NCBI GenBank assembly: GCA_003220685.1
Contig: QHTE01000061.1
Span: 1-64,000, forward strand
Reading direction: 5' to 3'
DNA length: 64,000 bases
DNA from: Candidatus Rokuibacteriota bacterium
Lineage (GTDB): Bacteria; Methylomirabilota; Methylomirabilia; Rokubacteriales; CSP1-6
Part shown: one piece after another, positions 19,629-30,377 of the stretch
How positions within the stretch are numbered: position 1 is the first letter of the stretch
Layout: each line of letters begins with the position of its first letter
The notes under the pieces: generated by a model
Told to the model about the DNA's origin: nothing
Database searches by the model: none
What the model saw: only the letters and a program-made list of their open reading frames with translations
Program-made: the position numbers and the translations under genes

Positions 19629-20612
19629 CTACCGCTGCCCCAGGCGCGCCCAGACCTCCGGATTCACGAGCACGTGGGGCTGCTCGCCGCGCAGGACGCG
19701 AAGCATCTCGCCCGAGACCTGCATCGCCGCCTGGCGCGTGGCCTCGCGCGTGACCCCGGCGACGTGCGACGAGCACACCACGTTCTGGAGGTTCAGGATC
19801 GGGTTGTCCGCGGACGTGGGCTCCTCCTCCCAGACGTCGAGCCCGGCCGCGCCGAGCTTGCCGCGGGTGAGCGCCTCGAAGAGCGCGCGCTCGTCCTGGA
19901 CGGGGCCGCGCGAGGTGTTGATGTAGATCGCGCCCGGCTTCATGAGCCCGATGGTCTTCTCGTTGATCATGTGCCGCGTCTCGGGGCTGAGCGGCGTGTG
20001 ACAGGTGAGCACGTCGACCTGGGGCAGCAGCGCTTCGAGGCTCGAGACCGGCTCCACGCCGCGCCGCCGCAGCTCGTCGTCGGGCACGTACTTGTCGTAA
20101 CCCAGCACGCGCATCCCGACCGCGCCCGCGAACTTCGCGACCCGCCGGCCGACGTTGCCGACGCCGACGATGCCGAGGGTCTTGCCGCCGAGCTCGGTGT
20201 TGCCGGCGCGCGCCGAGTTCCAGTCGCCCGCGCGTGTCGATTTGTCGACCGCGAACGTGCGCTTGACGCAGGTCAGCATCAGCATCAGCGCGTGCTCGGC
20301 GACAGCCTGCGAGTTGGAGCCCGGCGCGTGCACGACCGCGACGCCGAGCCGGGTCGCCGCGGGAATGTCGACGGTGTCCAGCCCGACGCCGTGCCGGCCC
20401 ACCACCTTGAGCGAGCGGCAGGCCGCCATCAGGCTCTCGGTGCAGCGCGGCCTGATGCGAAACAGGATCCCCTGGGCCTCGGCGGCCGCCTTGACCAGAC
20501 CCGCCTCGGTCTCGTCCTCGCAGACGACGACGCGCGCTTCCTTCTCGAGCAGCGCCCTGCCGTCGGGATGAATGGGACCGGCGAGCACGACGAGCGGACG
20601 CTCAGTGGCCAT
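19629..20612 (-). CDS. D-isomer-specific 2-hydroxyacid dehydrogenase (SerA-like, no ACT domain)
   Basis: A 327-residue NAD-dependent 2-hydroxyacid dehydrogenase. The catalytic arginine region VVGRHGVGLDTVDIPAATR, the dinucleotide fold GIVGVGNVGRRVA and the glutamate/histidine region PGAIYINTSRGPV are all present, with the active-site histidine in VCSSHVAGVTREA. Length is that of a short SerA or hydroxypyruvate/glyoxylate reductase without regulatory domains. GGAGA lies 8 nt before the ATG. In this setting serine/glyoxylate metabolism near the glycine cleavage genes would make sense, but the substrate is not determined. Confidence 0.85.
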   Translation of the reverse strand: MATERPLVVLAGPIHPDGRALLEKEARVVVCEDETEAGLVKAAAEAQGILFRIRPRCTESLMAACRSLKVVGRHGVGLDTVDIPAATRLGVAVVHAPGSNSQAVAEHALMLMLTCVKRTFAVDKSTRAGDWNSARAGNTELGGKTLGIVGVGNVGRRVAKFAGAVGMRVLGYDKYVPDDELRRRGVEPVSSLEALLPQVDVLTCHTPLSPETRHMINEKTIGLMKPGAIYINTSRGPVQDERALFEALTRGKLGAAGLDVWEEEPTSADNPILNLQNVVCSSHVAGVTREATRQAAMQVSGEMLRVLRGEQPHVLVNPEVWARLGQR

Positions 20613-20659
20613 CGGGCGGATCTCCTTCGTTGGCAGTCGCGCGCAGGTGCCGGATTCTA

Positions 20660-21424
20660 CTACTTCCAGGCCACGACGACGAGCCGGTGGGCATCGAGCG
20701 AGAAGGGCGTGCCGTCGAGGCCGCCGAAGAGCTCGACCTTGCGCCAGCGCTCCGGCCGCAGCATGTGGAGCAGCTCGTGGGCCGAGTAGAGCCGGATCTC
20801 GCTCTCTCCGATCAGCTCCGGCGGGCCCTCCGGCGATTTCGCCGACGCGCGCTTGAGCCGCCACCAGCGGGCGCGCCAGCGGCTCGTCGTCGGATCGAAC
20901 TCGTTCTCGACGCGGATCGTCGAGCTGCCGCGCCGCATCCGTTCTTCGGGCGGCAGGGAGCGCACGCACTGGTCGCGGTTGCGCGTGTCGACGACGAAGG
21001 CGCCGCCGGGCTTGAGCGCCCGCCAAAAGCGGTCGAGCACGAGCCGGTCCTCGTCGTCCGAGAAGTAGCCGATCGAGCTGAAGAGGTTCACCGCGAGGTC
21101 GAACTCGCTCGCGAACTCCAAGTCGCGGATGTCCTGGCACTCGAGCACGACCGACACGCCCGCCTCGCCGGCCGCCTTGCGCGCGCGGCCCAGCTCGGTC
21201 TCGCTGAAGTCCACGCCCGTCGTGTCGCAGCCGCGCCGCGCGAACTCGACCGAGTGCCGGCCGAAGCCGCAGGGCGCGTCGAGCACGCGCGCGCCGCTCT
21301 CGAGCCCGACGACGCCGGCGATCCACTGCACGTCGCTCGCCGCGTCCGTCCCCGACTCGACCGACTGCGAGATCTGGGGCCACGCTTCGCGGAAGAACCG
21401 CTCGCTCTGGAACACGAGGGGCAT
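20660..21424 (-). CDS. Class I SAM-dependent methyltransferase
   Basis: A 254-residue class I methyltransferase. The SAM-binding motif I is VLDAPCGFGRHSVEFARRG (about residues 46-64), followed by an acidic VDFSETELGRARKAAGEAGV and motif IV DLAVNLFSSIGYFSD. Length and motifs fit small-molecule or protein methyltransferases; the target is not identifiable. It starts the minus-strand run. The divergent epimerase gene starts only 13 nt from its ATG. Confidence 0.85.
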   Translation of the reverse strand: MPLVFQSERFFREAWPQISQSVESGTDAASDVQWIAGVVGLESGARVLDAPCGFGRHSVEFARRGCDTTGVDFSETELGRARKAAGEAGVSVVLECQDIRDLEFASEFDLAVNLFSSIGYFSDDEDRLVLDRFWRALKPGGAFVVDTRNRDQCVRSLPPEERMRRGSSTIRVENEFDPTTSRWRARWWRLKRASAKSPEGPPELIGESEIRLYSAHELLHMLRPERWRKVELFGGLDGTPFSLDAHRLVVVAWK

Positions 21425-21430
21425 TATATT
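21425..21430 (+). promoter_or_regulatory. Putative -10 (TATATT) for a leaderless epimerase transcript
   Basis: TATATT ends 7 nt before the ATG at 21438, with no ribosome site between. It is one of several TANNNT motifs set 5-9 nt before start codons in this window. Only 13 nt separate the two divergent genes here. Confidence 0.4.
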
Positions 21431-21437
21431 CCCGTTC

Positions 21438-21937
21438 ATGGCGACCCTGGTGACGGGCGCATTCGGCTGCCTCGGCGCCTGGGTCGTGCGCGGGCTGCTC
21501 GCCGCTGGCGAGCGCCCCGTCGTCTTCGATCTGGGCGACGATCCCTGGCGCGTGCGCATGATCGCCGGGCCCGACGCGCCGAGCCGCATCGCGATGGTCC
21601 GTGGCGACATCACCGACCGCGAGAGCCTCGCGCGAGTGGCGCGGGCGCACGCGATCCGCCGCGTGATCCACCTCGCCGCGTGGCAGGTCCCGCTGTGTCG
21701 CCAGGATCCGCCGCGCGGCGCCGCGATCAACGTGGTCGGCACCGCGAACGTGTTCGACGTCGTGCGCGCGGCCGCCGGCCAGATCGAGCGCGTGGTGTAC
21801 GTGTCGTCCGCGGCGGTCTTCGGCGCGCCCGGCCTCTATCCGCCCGGGCCGATCAAGGACGACGCGCCGGCGCACCCCGCGACACACTACGGCGTCTACA
21901 AGGTCGCCAACGAGGAAACGGCGCGCATCTACTGGCC
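21438..21937 (+). pseudogene. Truncated NAD-dependent epimerase/dehydratase
   Basis: Residues 1-166 are a clear extended SDR: the nucleotide-binding TLVTGAFGCLGAWVVRGL, then VIHLAAWQVPLC, VVYVSSAAVFGAPG and the catalytic YGVYKVANEE (Tyr-x-x-x-Lys). After ETARIYW (about 21935) the sequence stops matching the family, and the second half (about 140-170 residues, including the substrate domain) is missing. The same strand continues in another frame as the end of a GNAT-type acetyltransferase. The gene is therefore a stump made by a deletion, or the assembly is wrong here. Confidence 0.7.
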
Positions 21938-22099
21938 CGTACGGTCGGCATCTACCACGAGCAGGGTCAGCTCGACGGCAAGTGGGTGGACACGATCGTC
22001 ATGGAGAAGCTCTTGTCGGCCGGAGCTCCTCCATCCCCTCGACCCGCTCCTGGTGTCGAGCGTCCGCCACGAGCGGCTCCGACCGGATCCGCCGCATGA
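21938..22099 (+). pseudogene. GNAT-like acetyltransferase C-terminal remnant
   Basis: Frame starting RTVGIYHEQGQLDGKWVDT and continuing IVMEKLLS. The ending LDGKWVDTIVMEKLL matches the C-terminal strand and helix of many GNAT proteins (YxxxGFxxEG...DGxWVDxxxM). It has no start codon and begins directly at the break in the epimerase gene. The tail overlaps the end of the convergent efflux gene by about 100 nt. Identified by eye from the C-terminal pattern only. Confidence 0.45.
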
Positions 22100-23606
22100 G
22101 CGGAACGAGCAGCGTGATCGCGAAGAACATGATGGAGAGCAGCCAGAACTCGTCGGCGTAGGCGAGCACCTGGGCCTGGCCGACCGTGTCGCGGTAGAGC
22201 ATCGCCAGCGCCCGGCTCTGCGCGGTGAACGAGTCGCCGCCTTCCTTCAGGAAATGATCGCTCCACTCCTTGAGCCGCGCGGCGGTGTCGACGCTCCAGA
22301 GGTTGACGTGGCCGACGAGCGTCGTCTGGTGATACTGGCTGCGGCGCGAGAGGAGCGTCGCCGCCAGCGCGACCCCGCACGAGCCGCCCACGTTGCGGAT
22401 GACGTTGAACGCCGCGGTCGCGTTCCCCAGCCGGTCCTTCCGGATCGTGGCCAGCGCCAGCGTGCTAAGCGGCACGAAGATGAAGCCCTGGCCGAATCCC
22501 TGGATGAAGCGCGGCCACACCAGGGTCCAGTAGTCCACGCTCAAGGTCAGATTCGACATCTGGTGGAGCGCGATCCCGTTCAGCAGGAAGCCCATGGCGA
22601 GGAGCGGGCGCTGGTCGACGCGCGCCACGAGGCGTCCGGCGATCAGGAGCGCGATCATGTTGCCGACACCTGCCGGCGCCAGCACGAGCCCCGACGTCCA
22701 CGCGTCGTAGCCGAGGAGCTTCTGCGTGTAGAGTGCCAGGAGCACCATGCTCGAGTAGAAGCCGACGCCGACCACCGCCATGAAGCCCGTGCCGACAGCG
22801 AAGTTCCGGTCGGTGAACACCGACAAATCGAGGACCGGCTCGTCCGCCGTCAGCTCGCGTAGCACGAAGCCGACGAGCCCGGCGGCGGCGACGAGCCCGA
22901 GCGCGACGATCGTCCACGAGTCGAACCACTCCAGGCGCTCGCCGCGGTCCAGCATCAGCTGCAGGCACGCGAAGCCCAGCACCATCAGGACGAGCCCGAG
23001 CGCGTCGACGCGCCCCGGCTTCCTGAGGTACGCGGGGTCGAACAGGAACGCGCTCGCCATGAAGAAGCCGGCGAGGCCGATCGGCAGGTTGATGTAGAAG
23101 ATCCACCGCCACGACCAGTTGTCGGCGATCCAGCCGCCGAGCGTCGGGCCGAAGATGGGCCCCATCATGATGCCGATGCCCCACACGGACATCGCCAGGC
23201 CACGCTGCTTGAGCGGGAAGATCTCCCACATGATCGCCTGGGACATCGGGATGATCGGCCCGCCACCGATTCCCTGGAACACACGCGCGACGATCAGGAA
23301 CTCGAGATTGGGTGCGATGCCGGACAGAAACGAGGAGACCGTGAAGAGGATGGTGCAGATCAAGAAAACCCGCCGGCGCCCGAGCAAGGACGAGAGCCAC
23401 CCTGTCGCCGGAATGACGATCGCGTTCGCCGCCAGGTAGGACGTGACCACCCACGCGACTTCCTCGACGCCGGCCGAGAGCGAGCCCTGAAGGTGCGGGA
23501 GGACGACATTGGTGACGCTGGTGTCGATGATCTGCATCCCGGTCACCAGCATCACCGCGGCGGTGATCGCCCAGCGGTGGCCGGGCGAGAGCGGCTCGTC
23601 CGTCAC
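21999..23606 (-). CDS. emrB: DHA2-family MFS multidrug efflux transporter
   Basis: A 535-residue DHA2 (14-helix) transporter. Motif A-like GWLSSLLGRRRVFLICTILF, RVFQGIGGGPIIPMSQAIM and the helix-5 motif GPTLGGWIADNWSWRWIFYI are present. It would export drugs or toxic compounds with the proton gradient, with EmrA as its periplasmic adaptor. The GTG start overlaps the emrA stop (GTGA). The outer-membrane channel is not in the window. The symbol is given by family, not by tested specificity. Confidence 0.9.
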   Translation of the reverse strand: MTDEPLSPGHRWAITAAVMLVTGMQIIDTSVTNVVLPHLQGSLSAGVEEVAWVVTSYLAANAIVIPATGWLSSLLGRRRVFLICTILFTVSSFLSGIAPNLEFLIVARVFQGIGGGPIIPMSQAIMWEIFPLKQRGLAMSVWGIGIMMGPIFGPTLGGWIADNWSWRWIFYINLPIGLAGFFMASAFLFDPAYLRKPGRVDALGLVLMVLGFACLQLMLDRGERLEWFDSWTIVALGLVAAAGLVGFVLRELTADEPVLDLSVFTDRNFAVGTGFMAVVGVGFYSSMVLLALYTQKLLGYDAWTSGLVLAPAGVGNMIALLIAGRLVARVDQRPLLAMGFLLNGIALHQMSNLTLSVDYWTLVWPRFIQGFGQGFIFVPLSTLALATIRKDRLGNATAAFNVIRNVGGSCGVALAATLLSRRSQYHQTTLVGHVNLWSVDTAARLKEWSDHFLKEGGDSFTAQSRALAMLYRDTVGQAQVLAYADEFWLLSIMFFAITLLVPLMRRIRSEPLVADARHQERVEGMEELRPTRASP

Positions 23607-24868
23607 CGGACGCGAATCGTCACGGCGACCGACATCCCCGCGCGAAGCGTGTGCGGGTTGCCGAATCCCTTTCCGTCCAGGTGAATCCTCACCGGGACGC
23701 GCTGCACGACCTTCACCCAGTTGCCGGTGGCGTTCTCCGGAGGCAGGAGCGAGAAGCGCGCTCCGGTGCCGGCGCTCATCGAGTCAATCGTGCCGGTGTA
23801 CGACTTGTCGGGATAGCCGTCGACCTCGACGGCTGCCTTCATACCGGGCCGGAGGCGGGCGAGCTGCGTCTCCTTGAAGTTGGCGACCACCCAGACGTCC
23901 TGGAGCGGCACGATCGCCAGGAGCGGCTGGCCCATCTGGACCACCTGCCCGAGCTCGACGCTCCGCTTGGACACGACGCCATCGAGCGGGGCGCGCACCT
24001 CTGTGTGCTCGACCTGCAGATCCGCGAAGGCGAGGTCCGCCTGCATCTCACGCAGGCGCGCCTCGGCGCGGCTCGCCTCAGCGTCCTTGATCGAGACTTG
24101 ATGGATCTGGCTCTCCGCCAGCGCCAGCGCGGCGCGCGACTCCACGACGCGCTGGCGCGCCTGGTCCACGGCGTGAACGCGGTTGCCGAGCTCGGCTTCC
24201 GCCTGCTGGATCTCCCGCTCGGACTGCGCCATGCGCCGCTGCAGGGCCTCGACCGTGGCTCCGGCGGTCTCGTAGGCCGACTCGGCCACGTCGTACTCGC
24301 GGCGGGCCACGAGGTCGGTCTTGAGCAGGCTTCGGACCCGTTCGAGCTCGCGCCCGGCCTGCCGGTAGGTGCTCTGGGCTCCGCTGATATCGGCGCGCAT
24401 CGCGTCGGTGGCCGAGCGCCGCGCTTCGAGTCGCGCGCGCGACTCGTCCACCGCCGACTCGGCCGATTTCACGCCGACCATCGCCACTTGCACCGCCGCG
24501 CGCGCCTGGTCGATTTGCGCGCGCGTGCCCTCGCGAGTCAGCGGCACTTCGGAGCGCGCCGCGCGGAGGGTCGCCTCCGCGGTGGCGACCGCGGCGCGCG
24601 CCTGCTCACGCTTGGCCTGGAAATCGCGGGGATCCACGCGCATCAGCAGATCGCCCTTCTTCACGGCCTGATTGTCCTGCACCAGGAGCTCGACGACGTG
24701 GCCCGCGACCTTCGCGCTGATGGGCGAGATCGTGCCCTCGACGTATGCGTCATCGGTCGAGACGTACGTGATCGCGTTGTACCAGGCGTAGCCGCCATAC
24801 GAGAGTGTCGCCAGGCCGACCAGGCAGCCGAGCGTAAGGAGCAGCTTGCGCTTCATTGGGCGACCCAT
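23603..24868 (-). CDS. emrA: HlyD/EmrA-type membrane fusion protein
   Basis: A 421-residue inner-membrane-anchored periplasmic adaptor. A transmembrane helix (about residues 9-28) is followed by a biotinyl-lipoyl-like hairpin STDDAYVEGTISPISAKVAG. A long helical coiled-coil region (about 90-270, rich in Ala, Glu and Arg) and a return hairpin RAPLDGVVSKRSVELGQVV complete the fold. The start at 24868 was preferred because a GGGGGT site precedes it; an internal ATG gives MKRKLLL. It forms a pump with the downstream EmrB. Confidence 0.88.
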   Translation of the reverse strand: MGRPMKRKLLLTLGCLVGLATLSYGGYAWYNAITYVSTDDAYVEGTISPISAKVAGHVVELLVQDNQAVKKGDLLMRVDPRDFQAKREQARAAVATAEATLRAARSEVPLTREGTRAQIDQARAAVQVAMVGVKSAESAVDESRARLEARRSATDAMRADISGAQSTYRQAGRELERVRSLLKTDLVARREYDVAESAYETAGATVEALQRRMAQSEREIQQAEAELGNRVHAVDQARQRVVESRAALALAESQIHQVSIKDAEASRAEARLREMQADLAFADLQVEHTEVRAPLDGVVSKRSVELGQVVQMGQPLLAIVPLQDVWVVANFKETQLARLRPGMKAAVEVDGYPDKSYTGTIDSMSAGTGARFSLLPPENATGNWVKVVQRVPVRIHLDGKGFGNPHTLRAGMSVAVTIRVR

Positions 24869-24957
24869 CTTACCCCCGATGGCCCGTCTGGGGTAGGCCG
24901 GGTGCCCCGAACGCGAGGCGGTCGGGGTAGCGGGTTTTTCCGTTAGGAGTGTGCTAT

Positions 24958-25755
24958 ATGTATGGGCCAATTTCGATGTTAGGGTATCCTGCCTTGTTGG
25001 TACGCGTCCTCGTGATGAGCCTGCCGCTGCTCCTGGCCGGCTGCGCAGCACTCATGCCTGCGCCGACGCCGATCCTGCCTCCGGAGGAGTTGTACAAGAC
25101 CGGCGAGACCGAGCTGAACAACCGCCGCTACGAAGAGGCGCGGCTCAATTTCCGGAAGATCGTGGAGCGCCATCCGAACTCGTCGTACGCGCCCAAGGCG
25201 CGCTTCTACATCGGCGAGGCCTACTATCGCGAGGCCGAGTTCGACAAGGCGGTGAAAGAGTTCGAGAGCTTCCTGGCCTTCTTTCCCCGCCACGAGATCG
25301 CCGACCTCGTGCAGTACCGCCTGGCGATGAGCTACTACGATCAGATGAAGCCGGTCGAGCAGGACCAGGCGCTCACGCAGAAGGCGCTCGATCAGTTCAA
25401 GAAGCTGGTGAAGGAGTATCCGCAGAGCCGTTACGCGACCGACGGGCTGGCGAAGATCGACAAGTGCCGCGAGCGGATCGCCCAGAAGGAAGTGTGGGTC
25501 GCGAACTACTACTTCACCCAGGGCAACCCGAGCGCCGCGCGCCAGCGCCTCGAGCTGGTGCTGAAGGACTATCCGCGGACCGGCGTGATCCCGGAGACGC
25601 TTTACCTGCTCGCCGAGGTGAACTTCTACGAGGGCAAGAACACCGAGGCGATCGAGCTGCTCCGCCGGCTGTCGGTCGATTACGACTACACCGAGTGGGG
25701 CCGTCGCGGCAAGCAACGACTCAACGGCGCGAGCGTCGTCGGAACCAAGAGATAG
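24958..25755 (+). CDS. bamD: BamD-like outer-membrane assembly lipoprotein
   Basis: A 265-residue lipoprotein with the lipobox LLLAGC (Cys about residue 29) and TPR repeats (ELNNRRYEEARLNFRKIVER, APKARFYIGEAYYREAEFDK, ALDQFKKLVKEYPQSRYATD). BamD is the essential lipoprotein of the Bam complex that folds outer-membrane proteins. The ATG has TAGGAG 8 nt upstream; an in-frame GTG three codons up is less likely. Its presence is strong evidence for an outer membrane. It leads into threonine aldolase with a 3-nt gap. Confidence 0.88.
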   Translation: MYGPISMLGYPALLVRVLVMSLPLLLAGCAALMPAPTPILPPEELYKTGETELNNRRYEEARLNFRKIVERHPNSSYAPKARFYIGEAYYREAEFDKAVKEFESFLAFFPRHEIADLVQYRLAMSYYDQMKPVEQDQALTQKALDQFKKLVKEYPQSRYATDGLAKIDKCRERIAQKEVWVANYYFTQGNPSAARQRLELVLKDYPRTGVIPETLYLLAEVNFYEGKNTEAIELLRRLSVDYDYTEWGRRGKQRLNGASVVGTKR

Positions 25756-25758
25756 GCC

Positions 25759-26817
25759 GTGCACGACATCGTCGACCTCAGATCCGACACGCTCACGCTC
25801 CCGACCCCCGAGATGCGCGAGGCCATGGCGCGCGCCGAGGTCGGTGACGACGTCTGGGAAGAGGATCCGACGGTCAAGCGGCTGGAGGCGCTGGCCGCCG
25901 AGCGGCTGGGGAAGGCCGCCGGTCTCTTCGTCGCCTCCGGCACCATGGGCAATCTCATCTCCGTCGTCAGCCAGACGCGGGCCGGCCAGGAAGTCGTCCT
26001 CGACCTCGACTCGCACATCTTCAACTACGAGGTCGCCGGCGCCGCGGTGGTGGGTAACGTCCAGATGCGCCCGGTCAAGACGGCGCGCGGCGTTCTCACG
26101 CCCGACCAGGTGCGAGAGGCGCTGCGACCCGCCAACATCCACTTGCCGCAGAGCGGGCTGGTCTGCATCGAGAACACGCACAACCGGCACGGCGGCACCT
26201 GCTGCACCCCCGAGGAGATCAGCGCCATCGCCGCCGTCGCCCACCAGGCGTCGGTCCCGGTGCACCTGGACGGTGCGCGGCTCTTCAACGCCGCGGTCGC
26301 CCTCAAGCGTCCGGCGCGCGACTTCGTGCGCGACGTCGACTCCGTCACGTTCTGCGTGTCGAAGGGGCTCGCCGCACCCGTCGGCTCGGTGGTCTGCGGC
26401 TCGAGCGAAGTCATCGCCAGGGCCCGGCGCGTGCGGAAGATGCTCGGCGGCGGCATGCGGCAGGCCGGGGTCATCGCGGCCGCCGGCATCGTCGCGCTCG
26501 AGCGGATGGTCGATCGGCTCGCCGAGGATCACGTCAACGCGCGCGCCCTCGCCGAGGGGCTCGCCGAGCTTTCCGGGCTCACCGTCGATCTGGCGAGCGT
26601 GCAGACGAACATCGTCATCTTCCGGGTCGAGCGCGGCGGACCCGCGGCCGCGTCGGCGGCCGCGACGGCCGAGCTGGTGGCGGGGTGCGCCGCGCGCAAG
26701 GTGAAGATCCACGCGATCGGCACCGCCTCGATCCGGTGCGTGACCCACAAGGACATCGACGCGGAGGACATCGGCCGTACGCTCGATGCCTTCGCTGAAA
26801 TCACTCGCAAGTGGTAG
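25759..26817 (+). CDS. ltaE: Low-specificity L-threonine aldolase
   Basis: A 352-residue PLP enzyme of the beta-eliminating lyase/threonine aldolase family. The start [47 protein letters not shown] and the lysine stretch [15 protein letters not shown] are diagnostic. It cleaves L-threonine and L-allo-threonine to glycine and acetaldehyde. A GTG start follows bamD by 3 nt. Together with Hom and ThrC further on and the glycine cleavage system, it links threonine to glycine in this genome. Confidence 0.93.
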   Translation: MHDIVDLRSDTLTLPTPEMREAMARAEVGDDVWEEDPTVKRLEALAAERLGKAAGLFVASGTMGNLISVVSQTRAGQEVVLDLDSHIFNYEVAGAAVVGNVQMRPVKTARGVLTPDQVREALRPANIHLPQSGLVCIENTHNRHGGTCCTPEEISAIAAVAHQASVPVHLDGARLFNAAVALKRPARDFVRDVDSVTFCVSKGLAAPVGSVVCGSSEVIARARRVRKMLGGGMRQAGVIAAAGIVALERMVDRLAEDHVNARALAEGLAELSGLTVDLASVQTNIVIFRVERGGPAAASAAATAELVAGCAARKVKIHAIGTASIRCVTHKDIDAEDIGRTLDAFAEITRKW

Positions 26818-26831
26818 CTCCAGGGGGCGCC

Positions 26832-27745
<914 letters not shown>

Positions 27746-27753
27746 GGCCCGCC

Positions 27754-28740
<987 letters not shown>

Positions 28741-28748
28741 TTTCCGCC

Positions 28749-28886
28749 GGAGCGGGGCGGGGCCGGGTAGGGCTCTCGTGAGCCCTGCGCGCGGATCGGT
28801 GCTGTAGACTGATTTGGTGCGTCGCGAGTCTGGCAACCGTGCCTACACAGGGCTCACGAGAGCCCTACCCGGCCCCGCCCCGCTCC
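28749..28886. repeat. 138-bp palindromic element, perfect 39-bp arms (copy 2)
   Basis: Arms 28749-28787 and 28848-28886 are perfect inverted copies of 39 bp around a 60-nt loop. The outer parts are G-rich, and the inner part has GGGCTCTCGTGAGCCCTG. It is intergenic, just after dppF, and could end transcription in both directions. Size, layout, the core GGGCTCTC and a few loop words (GGTTG, ACTCG, ACAGCAC in the same order on the minus strand) match copy 1 at 2219-2355. No open frame in it is convincing. Confidence 0.85.
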
Positions 28887-29025
28887 TGACACTTCCGTGC
28901 GTGCCGACGGGCGTACTCGACGTGCGCCCACGCCGCCGGTCGGGGTCTTAGAGGACGTGCCCGCGGCTGGTTTGTCCGCGTCGAGGACCGATCGGTGTCG
29001 CTCTTTGTGCGCTTAGGAGACTGAT

Positions 29026-29835
29026 TTGCCGACGGTTCGGGTTGGGGATATCGAGATGTTCTACCAGGACGTGGGGGACGGGGAGCCGCTGGTGTTGATC
29101 ATGGGGTTCGGCGGCGACACCACGGCGTGGGCGCTCCAGATGGCCGACTTCCCCGCGCGGCACCGGGTGATCGCGTTCGACAATCGCGGCGTGGGGCGGA
29201 GCGATGCGCCCGATCATCCGTACACGACCCGGATGATGGCCGGCGATGCGCTCGGCCTCATGGACGCGCTCGGTGTCGACCGCGCGCACGTGCTCGGCGT
29301 GTCGATGGGAGGCATGATCGCTCAGGAGCTGGCGCTCGCGCGGCCGGACCGCGTGCGCTCGCTGCATCTGGCCTGCACCTTCGCGCGCCCGGACGCGTAC
29401 ATGCTGGCGCTGAACGCGGCGTGGCGCGAGATGCGGCTAGGGCTCGGCCGCGAATCGACCTTGCGGGCGCTGGCGCTGTGGCTGTTCTCGCCGACAACCT
29501 ACGCCGAGCGTCCCGACTTCATCGAGGCGCTGCTGCAGAACTCGCTGGCGAATCCCTATCCGCAGTCGCTCGCCGGTTTCCTCCGGCAGGGTGAGGCGGT
29601 GGCCGCTCACGATGCGCTCGAGCGTCTGCCCGCCATCCGCTGCCCGACGCTCGTCAGCGTCGCCGAGGACGACATCCTGGTTCCGCCACGCTTCTCCCGC
29701 GAGCTCGTGTCACGCGTCAGGGGCGCCGAGCTCCAGCTGGTCCCCGGCGCCGGGCACGGCTACTTCCTCGAGCGCCCCGACCTGTTCAACGCGCTGAGCC
29801 TCGATTTCATCGCGCGCGCGTCCGGCAAGAACTAG
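29026..29835 (+). CDS. Alpha/beta hydrolase
   Basis: A 269-residue alpha/beta hydrolase. Oxyanion region VLIMGFGGDTTAW, the nucleophile elbow GVSMGGMIA (Ser about residue 93), the acid in AEDDILVPP and the histidine in GAGHGYFLERP complete the triad. It resembles 3-oxoadipate enol-lactonase/esterase types. The start is TTG with TAGGAG 6 nt upstream. It stands alone between a repeat element and a degenerate gap; its substrate is unknown. Confidence 0.85.
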   Translation: MPTVRVGDIEMFYQDVGDGEPLVLIMGFGGDTTAWALQMADFPARHRVIAFDNRGVGRSDAPDHPYTTRMMAGDALGLMDALGVDRAHVLGVSMGGMIAQELALARPDRVRSLHLACTFARPDAYMLALNAAWREMRLGLGRESTLRALALWLFSPTTYAERPDFIEALLQNSLANPYPQSLAGFLRQGEAVAAHDALERLPAIRCPTLVSVAEDDILVPPRFSRELVSRVRGAELQLVPGAGHGYFLERPDLFNALSLDFIARASGKN

Positions 29836-30377
29836 CGCGGTCGGAGATCGAGGCGCGCGGCATTCGCGGGCGATCTGAGGAGGCTCGCGACGAGCGGGCG
29901 TGATCGCGACCAGCACCATGCCCCGAAGGACGTCGCGCACCACCTCGCGGTCCACCGCGACAGCGTTCGCACGTGGATTCGGGAGGGCGCGATCTCGGTG
30001 CCTCGCGTGGGACCGTCCGGGACCGCCGAGCCATGCATCCGTCCCAGGCAGGTCGACCTTGTTGCTTGGCGCTCCGCGTAAGCAGCGATGCGGTGGAGAC
30101 CCCGGGTCAACACTTTCTCGCTGATCCGCAGACGCTCATGACTCTGGACCAGCGCGCACAAAGCCATTTCGTACCGGCGAGTGCTCGCCTCGATCAGTGA
30201 GAGGCCACTCGCGAGACGAAAAGCTCGGCATGCTTGGCGAGATGGTTGATCCATCCTCATCAGCAGAAACTGCAAGCGCGTCGGTCGCCGCATTCCTCTT
30301 CCCCCTGTGGCGGCACGATAGCACGAAGCGAGGATCCGGCGAAGGTGGGGCGAGCGGCGGCTCGCGTTGAGTCTCGA
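29836..30377. other. 542-bp gap with lower GC and only gene remnants
   Basis: Between the alpha/beta hydrolase and the M23 peptidase there is no supported gene. By eye its right half is less GC-rich than the neighbouring genes. It contains an excisionase-like HTH fragment on the plus strand (29908-30081). A 153-codon frame on the minus strand has no recognisable domain. It looks like the scar of a small mobile or regulatory module. Confidence 0.5.
29908..30081 (+). pseudogene. Excisionase/MerR-like HTH DNA-binding remnant
   Basis: An open frame reading PKDVAHHLAVHRDSVRTWIR then EGAISVPRVGPSG and ending RQVDLVAWRSA with TAA. This is the shape of the helix_turn_helix_17 (excisionase-type) domain: V-A-x-x-L-x-V-x-x-x-x-V-x-x-W-I-R-x-G followed by a wing and D-L-x-x-W. 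No ATG, GTG or TTG precedes it in frame after the hydrolase stop at 29833-29835. It is probably a decayed gene or has lost its start. Confidence 0.5.

Noticed and set aside
28887-29025. Possible RNA gene in the gap after palindromic copy 2
   Set aside because: No tRNA-like arms or other RNA pattern seen; the only signal is the TAGGAG site for the TTG start.
29832-30293. 153-codon minus-strand frame in the gene-free gap
   Set aside because: No recognisable domain, odd composition and it runs over the HTH remnant on the other strand. Kept only as part of the gap description.
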